Assembly: GCA_018340805.1 (NCBI GenBank)
Contig: JACMZG010001914.1
Location: forward strand, 30,481,658 to 30,545,657
DNA from: Microvelia longipes
Taxonomy: Eukaryota > Arthropoda > Insecta > Hemiptera > Veliidae
Direction: 5' to 3'
Length of the DNA: 64,000 nt
The notes under the pieces were generated by a model. That model worked only from the letters and a program-made list of their open reading frames with translations, searched no databases and was not told the origin of the DNA. Below, one piece after another: positions 1 through 16,741 of this stretch (position 1 is the first letter of the stretch; each line of letters opens with the position of its first letter). The position numbers were made by a program, and so were the translations under genes.

Positions 1-1330
1 TTCTATGTTAGGTGTTGATATATAAACACACAAAGGCGAGCGAAGCGAGCCCAAGGATATAATTTTTTTATTTTTTTTATTTAATGCTTTAATTTAGGTA
101 CAGATAAATAAACACACAAAGGCGAGCGTAGCGAGCCAAGGATATTATTTTATATTTTTTTTATTAATGCTTTAATTTAGGTACTAATAAATAAACATAT
201 AAAGGCGAGCGAAGCGAGCCCAAAGGTTTTTATTTTATACTTATTATTAAATATTCTATGTTAGGTGTTGATATATAAACACACAAAGGCGAGCGAAGCG
301 AGCCCAAGGATATAATTTTTTTTTTTTTTATTTAATGCTTTAATTTAGGTACTGATAAATAAACACATAAAGGCTAGCGAAGCGAGCCCAAGGTTTTTAT
401 TTATTTATTATTAAATATTCTATGTTAGGTGTTGATATAAAACACAAAGGCGAGCAAAGCGAGCCCAAGGTTATTATTTTACATTTTTTTTATTTAATGC
501 TTTAATTTAGGTACTGATAAATAAACACATTAAGGCGAGCGAAGCGAGCCTAAGGAAATTACGTTTTTTTTTTTTCAATGCTTTAATTTAGGGGCTGATA
601 AATAAACACATAAAGGCGAGCGAAGCGAGCCCAAGGGTTTTATTTTATATTCATCATTAAATATTTTATGATAGGTGTTGATAAATAAAACACACAAAGG
701 CGAGCGAAGCGAGCCCAAGGGTTTTATTTTATATTTATTTATATTATATATGTTAGGTGTTGATATATAAACACACAAAGGGGAGCGAAGCGAGCCCAAG
801 GATATAATTTTATTTTTTTTATTCAATACTTTAATTTAGGTACTAATAGATAAACACACAAAGGCGAGCGAAGCGAGCCCAAGGGTTTTATTTTATATTT
901 ATTTTTATTATATGTTAGGTGTTGATATATAAACACACAAGGGCGAGCGAAGCGAGCCCAAGGTTATTATTTTACATTTTTTTTATTTAATGCTTTAATT
1001 TAGGTACTGATAAATAAACACATTAAGGCGAGCGAAGCGAGCCAAAGGGTTTTTTTTTATATTTTTTTATTCAATGCTTTAATTTAGGTACTGATAAATA
1101 AACACACAAAGGCGAGCGAAGCGAGCCCAAGGATATTATTTCTTTTTTTTTATTCAATGCTTTAATTTAGGGGCTGATAAATAACACATAAAGGCGAGCG
1201 GAGCGAGCCCAAGGGGTTTTTTTTATATTTATCATTAAATATTTTATGATAGGTGTTGATAAATAAACATACAAAGGCGAGCGAAGCGAGCCCAAGGATA
1301 TTATTCTATATTTTTTTTATTCAATGCTTT
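1..1330. repeat. Minisatellite, ~83-bp period, about 16 copies
   Basis: An AT-rich unit carries a conserved GC-rich core, AAGGCGAGCGAAGCGAGCC, that recurs about every 82-84 bp (near 33, 118, 204, 287, 371, 446, 533, 615, 697, 779, 863, 943, 1025, 1107, 1193 and 1275). Two unit types alternate irregularly, one with 'GGTGTTGATATATAAACAC' and one with 'GGTACTGATAAATAAACAC' before the core. The array runs off the left edge. Minus-strand reading gives a repeating LGSLRSPLCV peptide, which is a by-product of the repeat and not a gene. Confidence 0.95.
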
Positions 1331-1476
1331 AATTTATTACTTTTTATATATTAAAGTAAATAAATGATGTTGAATCTACTTTAGGTAACGTATGATTTTA
1401 CAATTCTGAATATTTATCCTTGAATTGAATATTGTACAATTGGATATTTATCCTATGCATTTGTGAGCACTCATGA

Positions 1477-1657
1477 CTGCAGTGAAGCTGCAGCTGCCGA
1501 GGCTGCGCCGAAGGCGCAGTTTTTATATATATTTCTGTTTAGATGTGGCTGCAGCGAAGCTGCAGCCGTCATATACTGCGCCGAAGGCGCATGCACAACG
1601 TTAATATATATATAGAGGGACTGGCGCCGAAGGCGCCGAGAGTGGGCGGGCCCACTC
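1477..1657. repeat. Cluster of six GC-rich perfect hairpins
   Basis: Six inverted repeats lie within 181 bp of AT-rich sequence: 1477-1493 (CTGCAG arms), 1503-1519 (CTGCGCC-GAA-GGCGCAG), 1547-1567 (9-bp arms GGCTGCAGC around GAA), 1577-1591 (TGCGCC-GAA-GGCGCA), 1623-1637 (GGCGCC-GAA-GGCGCC) and 1640-1657 (8-bp arms GAGTGGGC around GG). Four have a GAA loop closed by C-G. No coding or RNA gene was recognised here. Confidence 0.9.
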
Positions 1658-2136
1658 GTTTCTAAATAATCAAGTAAAGATTTGTAAAAAGGCTCGATGG
1701 AGTTTCGTGTGTTTCCATTTTTTACTGCTACTTAGGGACTAGCGCTAGCAGTCTGTCAAAGGTAGAAGAAGAGAGAAGTAGGCAATCTTTCCATATAGGG
1801 TTATATTATCTGTAAGCTGGACCCCCTGAACAGGACTAAACAATAATCTATTCTTTAAGCGTTTACTCCCTGATATCAAATCATGTCACTGTCAAAATTA
1901 ATTTGTATTGAACAAAAATAAAGCAAATGCTTCATTTCTGTATCTAATGAGTTCCATAGTACACTAAATTTCTCGCAACTAAAGCCTTCGTGAAAAATAT
2001 AATTTTTGAAGAACTATTATTTGTCAAAAAATGAAATTATGGGGTAAAGAATGATTATTTGAGGAACCAAATAATTTACTTTCAGAACATCTATTATCTC
2101 CTCTGCAAGAAATGTTTGTACTGGCTGAACTAAGTT
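1658..2136. other. Unassigned AT-rich stretch upstream of the membrane-protein gene
   Basis: No repeat or known gene was recognised. A candidate splice acceptor (TTTACTTTCAG) ends at 2085. The frame that follows it is open from 2088, reads a plausible peptide (MFVLAELSYAQAVLRG near its end), and then stops at a G-run near 2155 where the next exon's frame takes over. The true first coding exon may therefore begin at 2086, with a one-base indel, rather than at the Met at 2137. Confidence 0.4.
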
Positions 2137-7438
<5,302 letters not shown>

Positions 7439-7707
7439 TACTTAAACACATAAAAAAAAAGTTTCCAAAAATGTAGCATAGCTTTCCTATCTCATTTCTA
7501 AAACAAACCTTGACAAGATTTAAATTTTTTTGTATAAGGAACTTAAGCGGAATTGTTCCCTTCCTACTCCCAACTTCTCTCCCATTATTAGCTGATGATA
7601 GCTAGCTAAAATCAGGTATGGTGTACACACACTCAAGTATACAGACAACTTAGTAAAAATAACTCAGGAGGTCTTAAAATCATCAAGTATGGATATGGAT
7701 ATTATAG

Positions 7708-7713
7708 AATAAA
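7708..7713 (+). promoter_or_regulatory. Candidate polyadenylation signal AATAAA
   Basis: The first AATAAA downstream of the TAA of the membrane coiled-coil gene, about 270 bp into its presumed 3' UTR. Confidence 0.4.
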
Positions 7714-7781
7714 TCTTGGTTTCAGATTTTTAGTGCAAACTAAAATTGTTTTTTTTTTTTATTTTTCAACTTAAGATGTTC

Positions 7782-7932
7782 CAGTAACCATCACAAATCG
7801 TAACCTCTAGAATCCATAACTGACCAATACTAACCAATCAATTAATGTTAATTCTTTTTACGCCTTAATTTGTATAAATATGATTTTAATGCAACGCCAC
7901 GGAGGTATGGAAAAGCATTCCAGATTTTTTGT
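7782..7932. repeat. Dispersed repeat, copy 2 of a local pair
   Basis: A direct copy of the 5425-5550 repeat, slightly longer through small insertions. Confidence 0.8.
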
Positions 7933-8459
7933 TAATTTCTAATCTTTCAAGCTTAGTGGTCCCTATAGGTCTCCAGACTTTTCCCTTGAGTTCCTGCTTT
8001 TTGTAAAAAAAAGTTATATCGAAACAAACACATTAAACGATACTAAAAAAAATCTAAAAGGAACTACTTTTGATATCGAAGATTTTTCAAAAAATAAGAG
8101 CTCGATTAGAGTAGCTAAAATTGAGTCTACTGAGTAGTTTAAAATAATGCCTAACAAAATAACTGCATTGGAATTCAGAGAATATTTAATTATTTTTTTA
8201 ATTTCCTATACTAAAATACCCCGTAAAAAATCAAAAAATATCGGCCATATTTGATTTTTCATAAAGAATAAACAGCTGATTTAAAGAAAAAAAAGAAGAA
8301 CGTATTTAATTCACAACATTAATTAATGTAATAACAATTCACATTCAAAATTGTTATTTACATAGTAAATAAGTTATTTTTGTGATGATTCAAAATTAAA
8401 AAGATAAATGAATAGTGTAAAATAATTAAGTTTTATCTGAGTTTTTAATAAATTATACC

Positions 8460-9215
8460 ATGGCAATACCATCAAGTGCTTCTCTACTGGAAATATCAAA
8501 GAAAAATGGGATATTTTGTGTGCTGTAAGTTTAGAAAGAAATCCTATTATAACTAAAGATTTAACAGAAGTTGAATTAAAATTGGATACAATATTGAAAG
8601 AGTTAGAGTTTGAAAACAGTCACAAATCGAATTTTGAAAGACGATGGAGGAAGAGAGAAAAAGACGAAAGTGTAAAATCCGGTAAAATAGATGTAGATGA
8701 TTTGGATAAAGCAGGTCAACAAACTGGTCATGATTTTTTAGATAGTTGTATAGCTGAATTGAAGTCTTTTAAGTTAGCTCCAAGAGTTGATAAGAAAGAA
8801 GATAGTAATTTAAAATCGCCTAAAAGATGTTTAGATAAACATTTGTTACTTGTTGTCAAGGATAAATTAGGCCAATCGCCACTGTGGCTTTTACCTCAAG
8901 GACAGCGTTCAGAAAATGAAAACCACTGCGTCAATACTTGCTGAAAAAGGATTCTTCAAAAAATGTGGTGATATACAAGCAAGATTTTACGGAAACGCAC
9001 CAAATGGTTTCTATAAGTACAAGTATCCTAAGGCACTTCAAAAAGATACTGTTGGTGCTAAAATATTTTTTTATAAAGCTCAATTTTTAGGAGGCTCCAT
9101 TGATATTAAAAAAAGTTCATGTGCGGATTATCAATGGGCGACTAGAAATGAATTAAATGTGCTGCCTAAAGATTATTGTAAATCAGTCAAAATGTTTTTA
9201 ATAGATGAGCATTAA
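8460..9215 (+). CDS. MRPL46: Mitochondrial ribosomal protein L46, frame-disrupted copy
   Basis: The large-subunit mitoribosome protein mL46 has a Nudix-like fold. From 8504 the frame reads KWDILCAVSLERNPIITKDL, the conserved N-terminal block. It then has a charged linker and KRCLDKHLLLVVKDKLGQSP before WLLPQG, where animal L46 has KLDRNLVLLV..WILPQ. The C-terminal half is in another frame from about 8916: ILAEKGFF, RFYGNAPNGFYKYKYP, AKIFFYKAQF, WATRNEL, stop 9213-9215. There are two breaks. The only good ATG (8460) is out of frame with the N-terminal block, and the Nudix-box region near 8910-8930 shifts frame and lacks the usual GETLRxTAER residues. There are no introns, but no 3' poly-A tract either. 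It may be a real gene with assembly indels or a decaying retrocopy. No other stops interrupt about 240 codons, so I favour the former. Confidence 0.75.
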
Positions 9216-11858
9216 TGATAGTTTTGGTTAAATTTTTATTTAGTGAAATATAATTATAATTAAAAGTAATTATTTAGTCATTGCAATTATTATAGTCCAT
9301 TTTTATCCTCTGAAATCATGTGAGGAATGAATGGACCATACTAGACCATAGCGACTGGTATGGTCATATTCAGTCTTAAAGCAAATGTGGCGATAATTGA
9401 AATACTCAATAAAGATATTCCTTGCAGCCTGGGCGCCATACGTTCTATACCGTTTCATTTTGGGATTAATGATTCCATTGTGTAGTCAATATTATGAAGT
9501 ATTTCCACATTCCTTAGTGTGTTTTTTTGTTTTCTTGGGCCAACGGATCAAATAGTATTCTTTCATTAAAACAATGAAAGGAATTATTGAAGAGTTATGG
9601 GTTCTTTCTAATAGCATGGTTCAATATTACAGGGTTCAGTACAGCAGGAAGATCTTCAAAAAGGGATATACACCAATAGGGAAAAATAAAATATGTCCAC
9701 ATAAAAAAGCTCAAGCAATAGCAGAATATTGTAAATTGAAAGAGGTTTATCTTTAAACAATCTTGTGTTTACACACTTGGCTAACATTAGATAGAATTTT
9801 GAGAGCTAAAAATCGCGTGACAGCTCAGGGAAGTAAGTAGCTGTGGGAAGACTAATGTAAGTTTGGCCTGGATTTTAAATTGAGGGCGTGGTTAACCATC
9901 CATAAACTAACCTCATAGGGCTCTCTTCGTATTTTCCTACGCTGGTGTTACCGATTTTGCCATGTGTCCTATTTATAGTGTTTTTTCTTTAGCTAACATT
10001 TATCGACTTGCTTTAATTTAATTTAGAAGGAGATGGAAAAATAAAGACAAACATACCTCTTGTAGTGGGTTTTATCAAAGGTAGGAATCATAGGTTTGAA
10101 TCACTTGAACTATTTTATTCTTCTTTATTTTTATTCAGAAACTCTAGGCAACAAAAATGGAACTTAGATTATAAAAATTATAATGTCAACAAAAATAATT
10201 AAATAAAGGGGTTATAGTGGTAGTCATTCCCGTATAAAAAAAAAAATATAACCTTTTCAGGTGAATCTTGGCATGCATTTTGAATGTCATGTTCTATTAC
10301 AAGTCTGATAAATAATTTAGTCAGGTGAATCCATTGTGAGAGCTTTTAGTTTTTTGGCATGTTAGGTTATAGTCCGGAAAGTTAGCGCAATGCTATGGGA
10401 AAAAATTGTAAAATTTCCAATTTTAACCGCCGTATATACCAGATCCAGGCAATGACGTCACAGATCAACGTCATTGTCATAAAAAAAGTCAGGTCTTATA
10501 ACCCTTCCACATGCTTTTGATGTTTACGATATATTGAATCGCCTTATAAATTAACATTCTTATCAGGTTGTTTCCTGAAAAAACTTTTTAACGTTGTATG
10601 TTTATTTGAGTTCAGTTTATAATAAAAATTATTGGTAAAAAAAGTCATGGAAATATTTAATTTAAGATCATTTTCCTTAAAATTTCCGTCATAACTTTTT
10701 AATCAAGCTTTTCTATCCTGTCTAGTGTTAAATTGTATTTCTAACCTATTGGCCAGCAAAAAATGTAATTTAATATTTTCAGATTCCTATTGAAAAAAAA
10801 CAATCATTATACCCTAGTGGCGGACTTGACCCCATAAGGCTCATAGTATGACACATGGCTAAAATCAGTGACAGCGATGGGAAAATAGTGTTAAGAACCA
10901 ATTTTGCTTATAAAGAACTTTTAGAAGTCTACTAACGTGGATTTCTTGTATGTTTACCTTCATGTAAAATCTCAAAAAATAAATATATTATTATTATTAT
11001 GCAATTGAGGTTGGCCGACATTGAAAATTGTGAGTGCTGGTTTAACATCAAGGGACTAACTCATTTTGCTCCTTTTCATTATTTTCCCATGCTGTCAACT
11101 GATTTTATCCGTGTGTTGCACTATGGAGGGTTAAGCCTTAAATCGTCCCATGCCTACATTTCAGGGGCTCAATATTGAGGGACGGGCCTATATTGCTTTT
11201 TCAAGAAAGAGGGATTATTTTTTTAATATTTAAATAAATGTAAAAACCAAATTAAATTTTTTTTTAAATAAATATAAACAATAGATTATTAATTTTCAAT
11301 TAAATTATATTATTTTTATTGATATTATGTTTCTTACAATGAAGTGAAGAGTAGTTCATGTTTTTTACTGGAATTTGTAGTATTAAAATAGATTACCAAA
11401 ACAAATATAAACCACAAATAACAAATAACTATTTATCAAATACAACAAAATATTTTTCTGATCTTAATATACTTGTCAAATATGTCTATGTGTTGGGCCC
11501 TTATAAGTCTTAGGTAGGAATTAAGAACACAGGCTTTAAAGATCCTAAATTTAGGTGACAATTTGATAATATTTACCTGAATATTATTCAGTAAAATTTT
11601 TTTTACTGTAACAGTAAAGTTTTCTGGTAACAGTGGACAAATGACTCCAGACTAAAAAAATGTTAATCTCTTGTGCCCTCTGAACTCAATTAGGGCACTG
11701 ATCGAGTATGTTAAGGGCCCTATTGGCCCAAATCTACTGTATGTGGCCATTAAAGGTCCAGGCATAAAATAGGGGCCTTGTAGGAAAATAGATTTAGGTG
11801 AAGAATATTTTTAAGTACGTAAAATACATTTGTCTCTAGGAACTCTTTAGGTAATAGT
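9216..11858. other. Gene-poor intergenic DNA
   Basis: A candidate AATAAA for the MRPL46-like gene lies at 9408-9413. A 60-codon open frame at 9574-9756 (+) has no recognisable motif and I do not call it. The rest is AT-rich sequence without clear genes. Confidence 0.5.
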
Positions 11859-11918
11859 AGAGTGCCTGTATAATCACTATACAGGCATGATTAGACATCA
11901 TGATTATACAGGCACTCT
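11859..11918. mobile_element. Tiny foldback element flanked by direct repeats
   Basis: AGAGTGCCTGTATAATC at the left is matched by GATTATACAGGCACTCT at the right, with an inner partial repeat. AGGTAATAGTAG occurs at 11849-11860 and again at 11919-11930, as expected for a target-site duplication. Confidence 0.75.
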
Positions 11919-12948
11919 AGGTAATAGTAGCGGGCTCCTTAAACTCTGATGTGATAAATATAGAATATAAAAATAACATACAAATATGTTAAAGGTAAAT
12001 AAATATTTAATTTGTTAATCAATATGTTTTTAAGTTTTCATTATTTCTTTTTTTAATAAATTTATTGTTGACTTAGGGCCCAAGAAGGACTGTCGCCCTC
12101 ACCCTCAATGGCCAGACCACTCCTGCTAAACACATTACTGACAGTGACGTAGATAAGTATTTTTTCTTGGAAGGGCCAACAAGGCTAGTGGTGCCCCAAC
12201 TTTTATCAGCACCCCCCTAAAAGATGTATTTTTCTCCAACCATAGAAAAATAGTCTTTTTTCGGGCTTGGGACCATCTATGGCGTGATTACTTTTTGCTC
12301 CTTCTTAATACTTTTTTTAAATGTTTTTTATACTTTTATCAATGTCTTCTTCTAATATTTTTCTTATATTGCTTTTTATTTAATAGACTTCCTAACTTGA
12401 GCACTACCAAATACTTCTATGATATTAGTTAGATCTAATTTACCAGAAGTTTCCGACTCTATTGAAATAATTGATAACCACACTTTCTCCATTCCTTTAA
12501 ATCTATCGCTCAAGCTCATGGCAGTAGAATATTTTTCCTTCCATCTGTTTCAGACTCGCCACTATGGCGGATTCTCCAGGCATAATTTCCCATTCACGAC
12601 TCCACTCTTTGGTTGGAGTGAATGATTCTACATTCTATAACTGTATAGTTTCTGCATGTGATTTCATTTTTTAAATTAATTCATGCAGTAAAACTTTAGC
12701 TAACTCCAGAGCACAACGTTTTAGACCGTAATTATTTCCTAGTGACAGGTTTCAGAATTGATTCCAAAATTACTAAGAGGAGAACAAATTCCAATTTGGT
12801 TATTATACAAAGCAAGCCCTCGCTATCTATTTTTTTGAGATTTACTGCTGGTATTACTAATTTTTGGAGTTTGAAGAAAAATTAGTCTCCTAAAATGAAA
12901 ATATAATATCAAGACGTTTTGATGCCCCCCTCCCCGCTATCTACGCCA

Positions 12949-13032
12949 CTAGAGTGCCTGTATAATCACAGATATAGTGATTTTACATTATATATACCTA
13001 AATATAGAGTGCCTGATTACACCGGCACTCTA
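12949..13032. mobile_element. Second tiny foldback of the AGAGTGCCTGTATAATC family
   Basis: It starts with the same 17 bases as the element at 11859 and ends with CCGGCACTCTA. An internal AGAGTGCCTGATTAC suggests two nested or adjacent copies. Confidence 0.7.
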
Positions 13033-14609
13033 CTGATTACTGGTTAAATAGAACCAACAAAGATAGTAAAAATCGAAAAATTCATCAGACTTACTTAGTA
13101 TAGGTAATCGTAATTCTATGGGAGTTTTAAAGTCAATATAATCAAAAGTCAATTAGAACCCATACAATTCTAAAATCTGCATACCAGCCTTCGTGAGAAC
13201 GATTAAAAAAAGAAAAATAATACAATCACTTATTCAAACTAAATTAGAACTACCAACTTATCGTAAATTTTTAAGAAAACAATACGCTATTGCTTTACAA
13301 ATTTACACAAACCGTTTTGTTATTTAAATTGATAAAGAAAATTAAATTTTTACCTTTAATTTTAATAGTTATTCTGAGTAACTTTCAAAGAAGAGAAAGA
13401 GAATCTTTAAGAGAATGACTTTTATTTCTTAATATATATCAGCAGTGCCACTACGAATTTTATATTTCAAAAGTTATTGAGCATCTATTTATAGATCTAC
13501 AAGTCATTTTTTACTTTACTAGAGGGAATACCCCTTCTCATTACCTTTAGAGGCTTAAAACTTATTTTGGAGGCTTTGTGAAACCCTCTCTAATAGAGTG
13601 TCGAGATTATAATGAATATTGATCCATTATAACCTTGATTGATCCATTCTTGGCTTTTCGCTCATTGTTTTTACGTTTTGTTTATAACTATTAGTACTAT
13701 TTGATTATACAGGATGGAGCAAAAATTACCAACTCCTCTCTTAAATTTTTTTGAACCATAAGACATGAATTAATGAAACTTGGGGTTCTTTCTTGAGTAA
13801 AGAGGACTTCTTTTTGATGGTGTAGTTAACTATCACGTTAACTACAAGGCTATCATGTTACTACTATATGGCGTCCTATCAAGGAGTATAGTATAGTATT
13901 ACATCAATAAGATCTCATTTTACAGTAGAGTTGCATATGTCTCGTCTACACGAGGTGTTAAACTCCTGGTTGAACACCTATAATTGTTTTCGGGGTTGAA
14001 CCCCCAAACGTCTACACGGTTGGGGTTTGAACCCGAGATTCAAAACCTAAACTGTAATTAAAAGTTATAACCTTTGCTCAGTGGTCATACTATTGTATCT
14101 CTATTTTTTCTGGTTTCAATGAGGTTACACAGAGCCCCAAAAAGATGTTTCAGGCTTCTCAATGAATTGAGATAGGCTATGCCCTCTCTAGTATATATAT
14201 ATCTCTATGATTATATAATTTTATTACTTCATTAGTATTGGCAGAAATTTGTAAATCGCATTTTAGTAAAGTAGAATGATAATGAATAAATAAAACCAAG
14301 TAAATAAAGCAACTGTTTTATAAAAATACAAAAAACACTGAAAGTTAAAACTGTATATATAAAATAGAACTAATAAAGATGTTTATCAATAAAATAATTC
14401 TAAATAATAAGTTAAATCTAAATAAATCTGGCGACACCTTGCACCAGGCTGTAAAGCTAAACCCACCAGTCTTCGCTTTCCCCCCTACTGCAACAACTAG
14501 TCTTTTTAGTTAACTTTAAGACCTACACAAGAAAGAACTGTTCAAAGGAAATACTGCCTGACATATTCAATTGCTGACATTAAAAGAGAAGAAGAAGAAT
14601 TCCGGCAGG
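13033..14609. other. Intergenic DNA left of the giant palindromic element
   Basis: AT-rich and without a recognisable gene. CGTCTACACG occurs twice (near 13939 and 14010) beside matching GGTTGAAC / GGGTTTGAAC segments, suggesting another small degraded inverted-repeat element. Confidence 0.4.
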
Positions 14610-14617
14610 AAAATTAA
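14610..14617. repeat. Left target-site duplication AAAATTAA
   Basis: Eight bases immediately outside the left terminal inverted repeat, identical to 24079-24086. Confidence 0.8.
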
Positions 14618-15309
14618 ACTATACCCACAAATAGAAACGCTACGGATTTTCGGGAAGGTTTCACATTGACTGGTTACAATCCTAAGTATTGTGTTTTAGT
14701 ATCTTTTCAAAAGTAAGGCGTTACGCGAAATATTTATTAATGTTATAATATTACGTCTTTCTCGTGAATACAAGAAACATTTAAATCAGTTTAATTATCC
14801 TGTTGCGGTTAGTATAAGTAATATACTTAAATCAAACAGTCTATCATCTTTGTACACAAGAGTTTTACAGGATTTAATAAAAATTAGGTCCATAAATAAA
14901 TGTAATACTATGCAATACTTTAACTGAATGTTAGTTCAGGCATTTTAATTAAATTAGTCCGTGTATTACGGGTTTAGTATGGCCTAAACACTATAACTTA
15001 TGTATTCATACTAAACATAAGTTCATTAATAATATATGACAATAATTATTATACTTAAACACAATGTGATAGAAATATTAATATAATTAAACCCATATTG
15101 AGGGTTTAGTATCACAAATATAAAATAACTTTATAAACTTTAATAATGTAATGTAGGACATTTAAATTAAATTATACAATTTATTATGGTTTAGTATGAC
15201 ATAAATAATGTTAAACTTTGTATTAAAATAAAATTTATTATATTTAATAGTTAGTATATTATTGTATATTTATTATTTACGACCTCTGCCAAAATCGAGA
15301 GTTCTCCAT
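14618..15309 (+). repeat. Left terminal inverted repeat
   Basis: About 690 bp, paired with 23377-24078. Its inner half contains repeated GGTTTAGTAT motifs (14971, 15103, 15188) and an inverted ATACTAAAC near 15008, spaced like subterminal binding sites. It ends at 'GAGAGTTCTCCATC', where the satellite begins. Confidence 0.9.
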
Positions 15310-16641
15310 CTTTGACCCCCCTCACTCAAAACTAACTAACTCATAGAAGTTCTCCAAATAGGCTTAAATTAAAGCTTATTTAGAGTACTTACTTACTGTC
15401 TGGGTGGTTAAAAAATCCAAAGGATAAGACCCCTTTAGGGTGTTGAGGGACAACTTATACCTGGTGTCAAATTTTTCGAAATTTAACTTTGACCCCCCCA
15501 CACTCAAAAACGAACTCATAGAAGTTCTCCCAATAGGCTTAAATTAAAAGCTTATTTAGAGTACTTACTTACTGTCTGGGTCTGGTTTAAAAATCCAAAA
15601 GGATAAGACCCTTTAGGGTGTTGAGGGACAACTTATACCTGTTGTCAAATTTTTCGAAATTTAACTTTGACCCCCCCTCACTCAAAAACGAACTCATAGA
15701 AGTTCTCCCAAATAGGCTTAAATTAAAGCATATTTAGAGTACTTAATTACTGGCTGGGTCTGATTTTAAAAATCCAAAAGGATAAGACCCCTTTTGGGTG
15801 TTTGAGGGACAACTTTATACCTGGTGTCAAATTTTTCGAAATTTAACTTTGACCCCCCCTCACTCAAAAACGAACTCATAGAAGTTCTCCCAAATAGGCT
15901 TAAATTAAAGCATATTTAGAGTACTTAATTACTGGCTGGGTCTGGTTTAAAAATCCAAAAGGATAAGACCCTTTTTGGGTGTTGAGGGACAACTTATACC
16001 TGGTGTCAAATTTTTCGAAATTTAACTTTGACCCCCCCTCACTCAAAAACGAACTCATAGAAGTTCTCCCAAATAGGCTTAAATTAAAGCTTATTTAGAG
16101 TTCTTAATTACTGGCTGGGTCTGATTTAAAAATCCAAAAGGATAAGGACCGTTTTTCCCCCAGTAGACAAGTCACCTTGCCAAATTAGAGTTTAACTTTG
16201 ACCCCCCTCACTCAAAACGAACTCATAGAAGTTCTCCCAAATAGGCTTAAATTAAAGCATATTTAGAGTACTTAATACTGTCTGGGTGTATTTAAAAATC
16301 CAAAAGGATAAGACCCCTTTAGGGTGTTGAGGGACAACTTATACCTGGTGTCAATTTTTCGAAATTTAACTTTGACCCCCCCTCACTCAAAAACGAACTC
16401 ATAGAAGTTCTATCAAATAGACTTAAATTAAAGCTTATTTAGTGTACTTAATAACTGTCTGGTTCTGGTTTAAAAATCCAAAGGGATAAGACCCCTTTAG
16501 GGTGTTGAGGGACAACTTATACCTGGTGTCAAATTTTTCGAAATTTAACTTTGACCCCCCCTCACTCAAAAACGAACTCATAGAAGTTCTATCAAATAGA
16601 CTTAAATTAAAGCTTATTTAGTGTACTTAATAACTGTCTGG
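15310..16641 (+). repeat. Satellite array, forward orientation (about 8 units)
   Basis: The unit is about 160-185 bp and includes TTTGACCCCCCCTCACTC, AACTCATAGAAGTTCTCCC, AAATCCAAAAGGATAAGACC and GGGACAACTTATACC. A variant with CCGTTTTTCCCCCAGTAGAC sits near 16150. Confidence 0.95.
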
Positions 16642-16741
16642 NNNNNNNNNNNNNNNNNNNNNNNNNNNNNNNNNNNNNNNNNNNNNNNNNNNNNNNNNNN
16701 NNNNNNNNNNNNNNNNNNNNNNNNNNNNNNNNNNNNNNNNN
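16642..16741. other. Assembly gap, 100 N
   Basis: Exactly 100 N, a conventional size for a gap of unknown length. It coincides with the point where the satellite switches strand. Confidence 0.99.

Noticed and set aside
575..826. Minus-strand open frame with repeating LGSLRSPLCV peptide
   Set aside because: It is the translation of the tandem minisatellite; frame and peptide repeat follow the DNA unit and no gene context exists.
1..1330. Regular repeats with conserved core, considered as a CRISPR-like array
   Set aside because: The material between cores is itself repeated, not unique spacers, and the context is eukaryotic.
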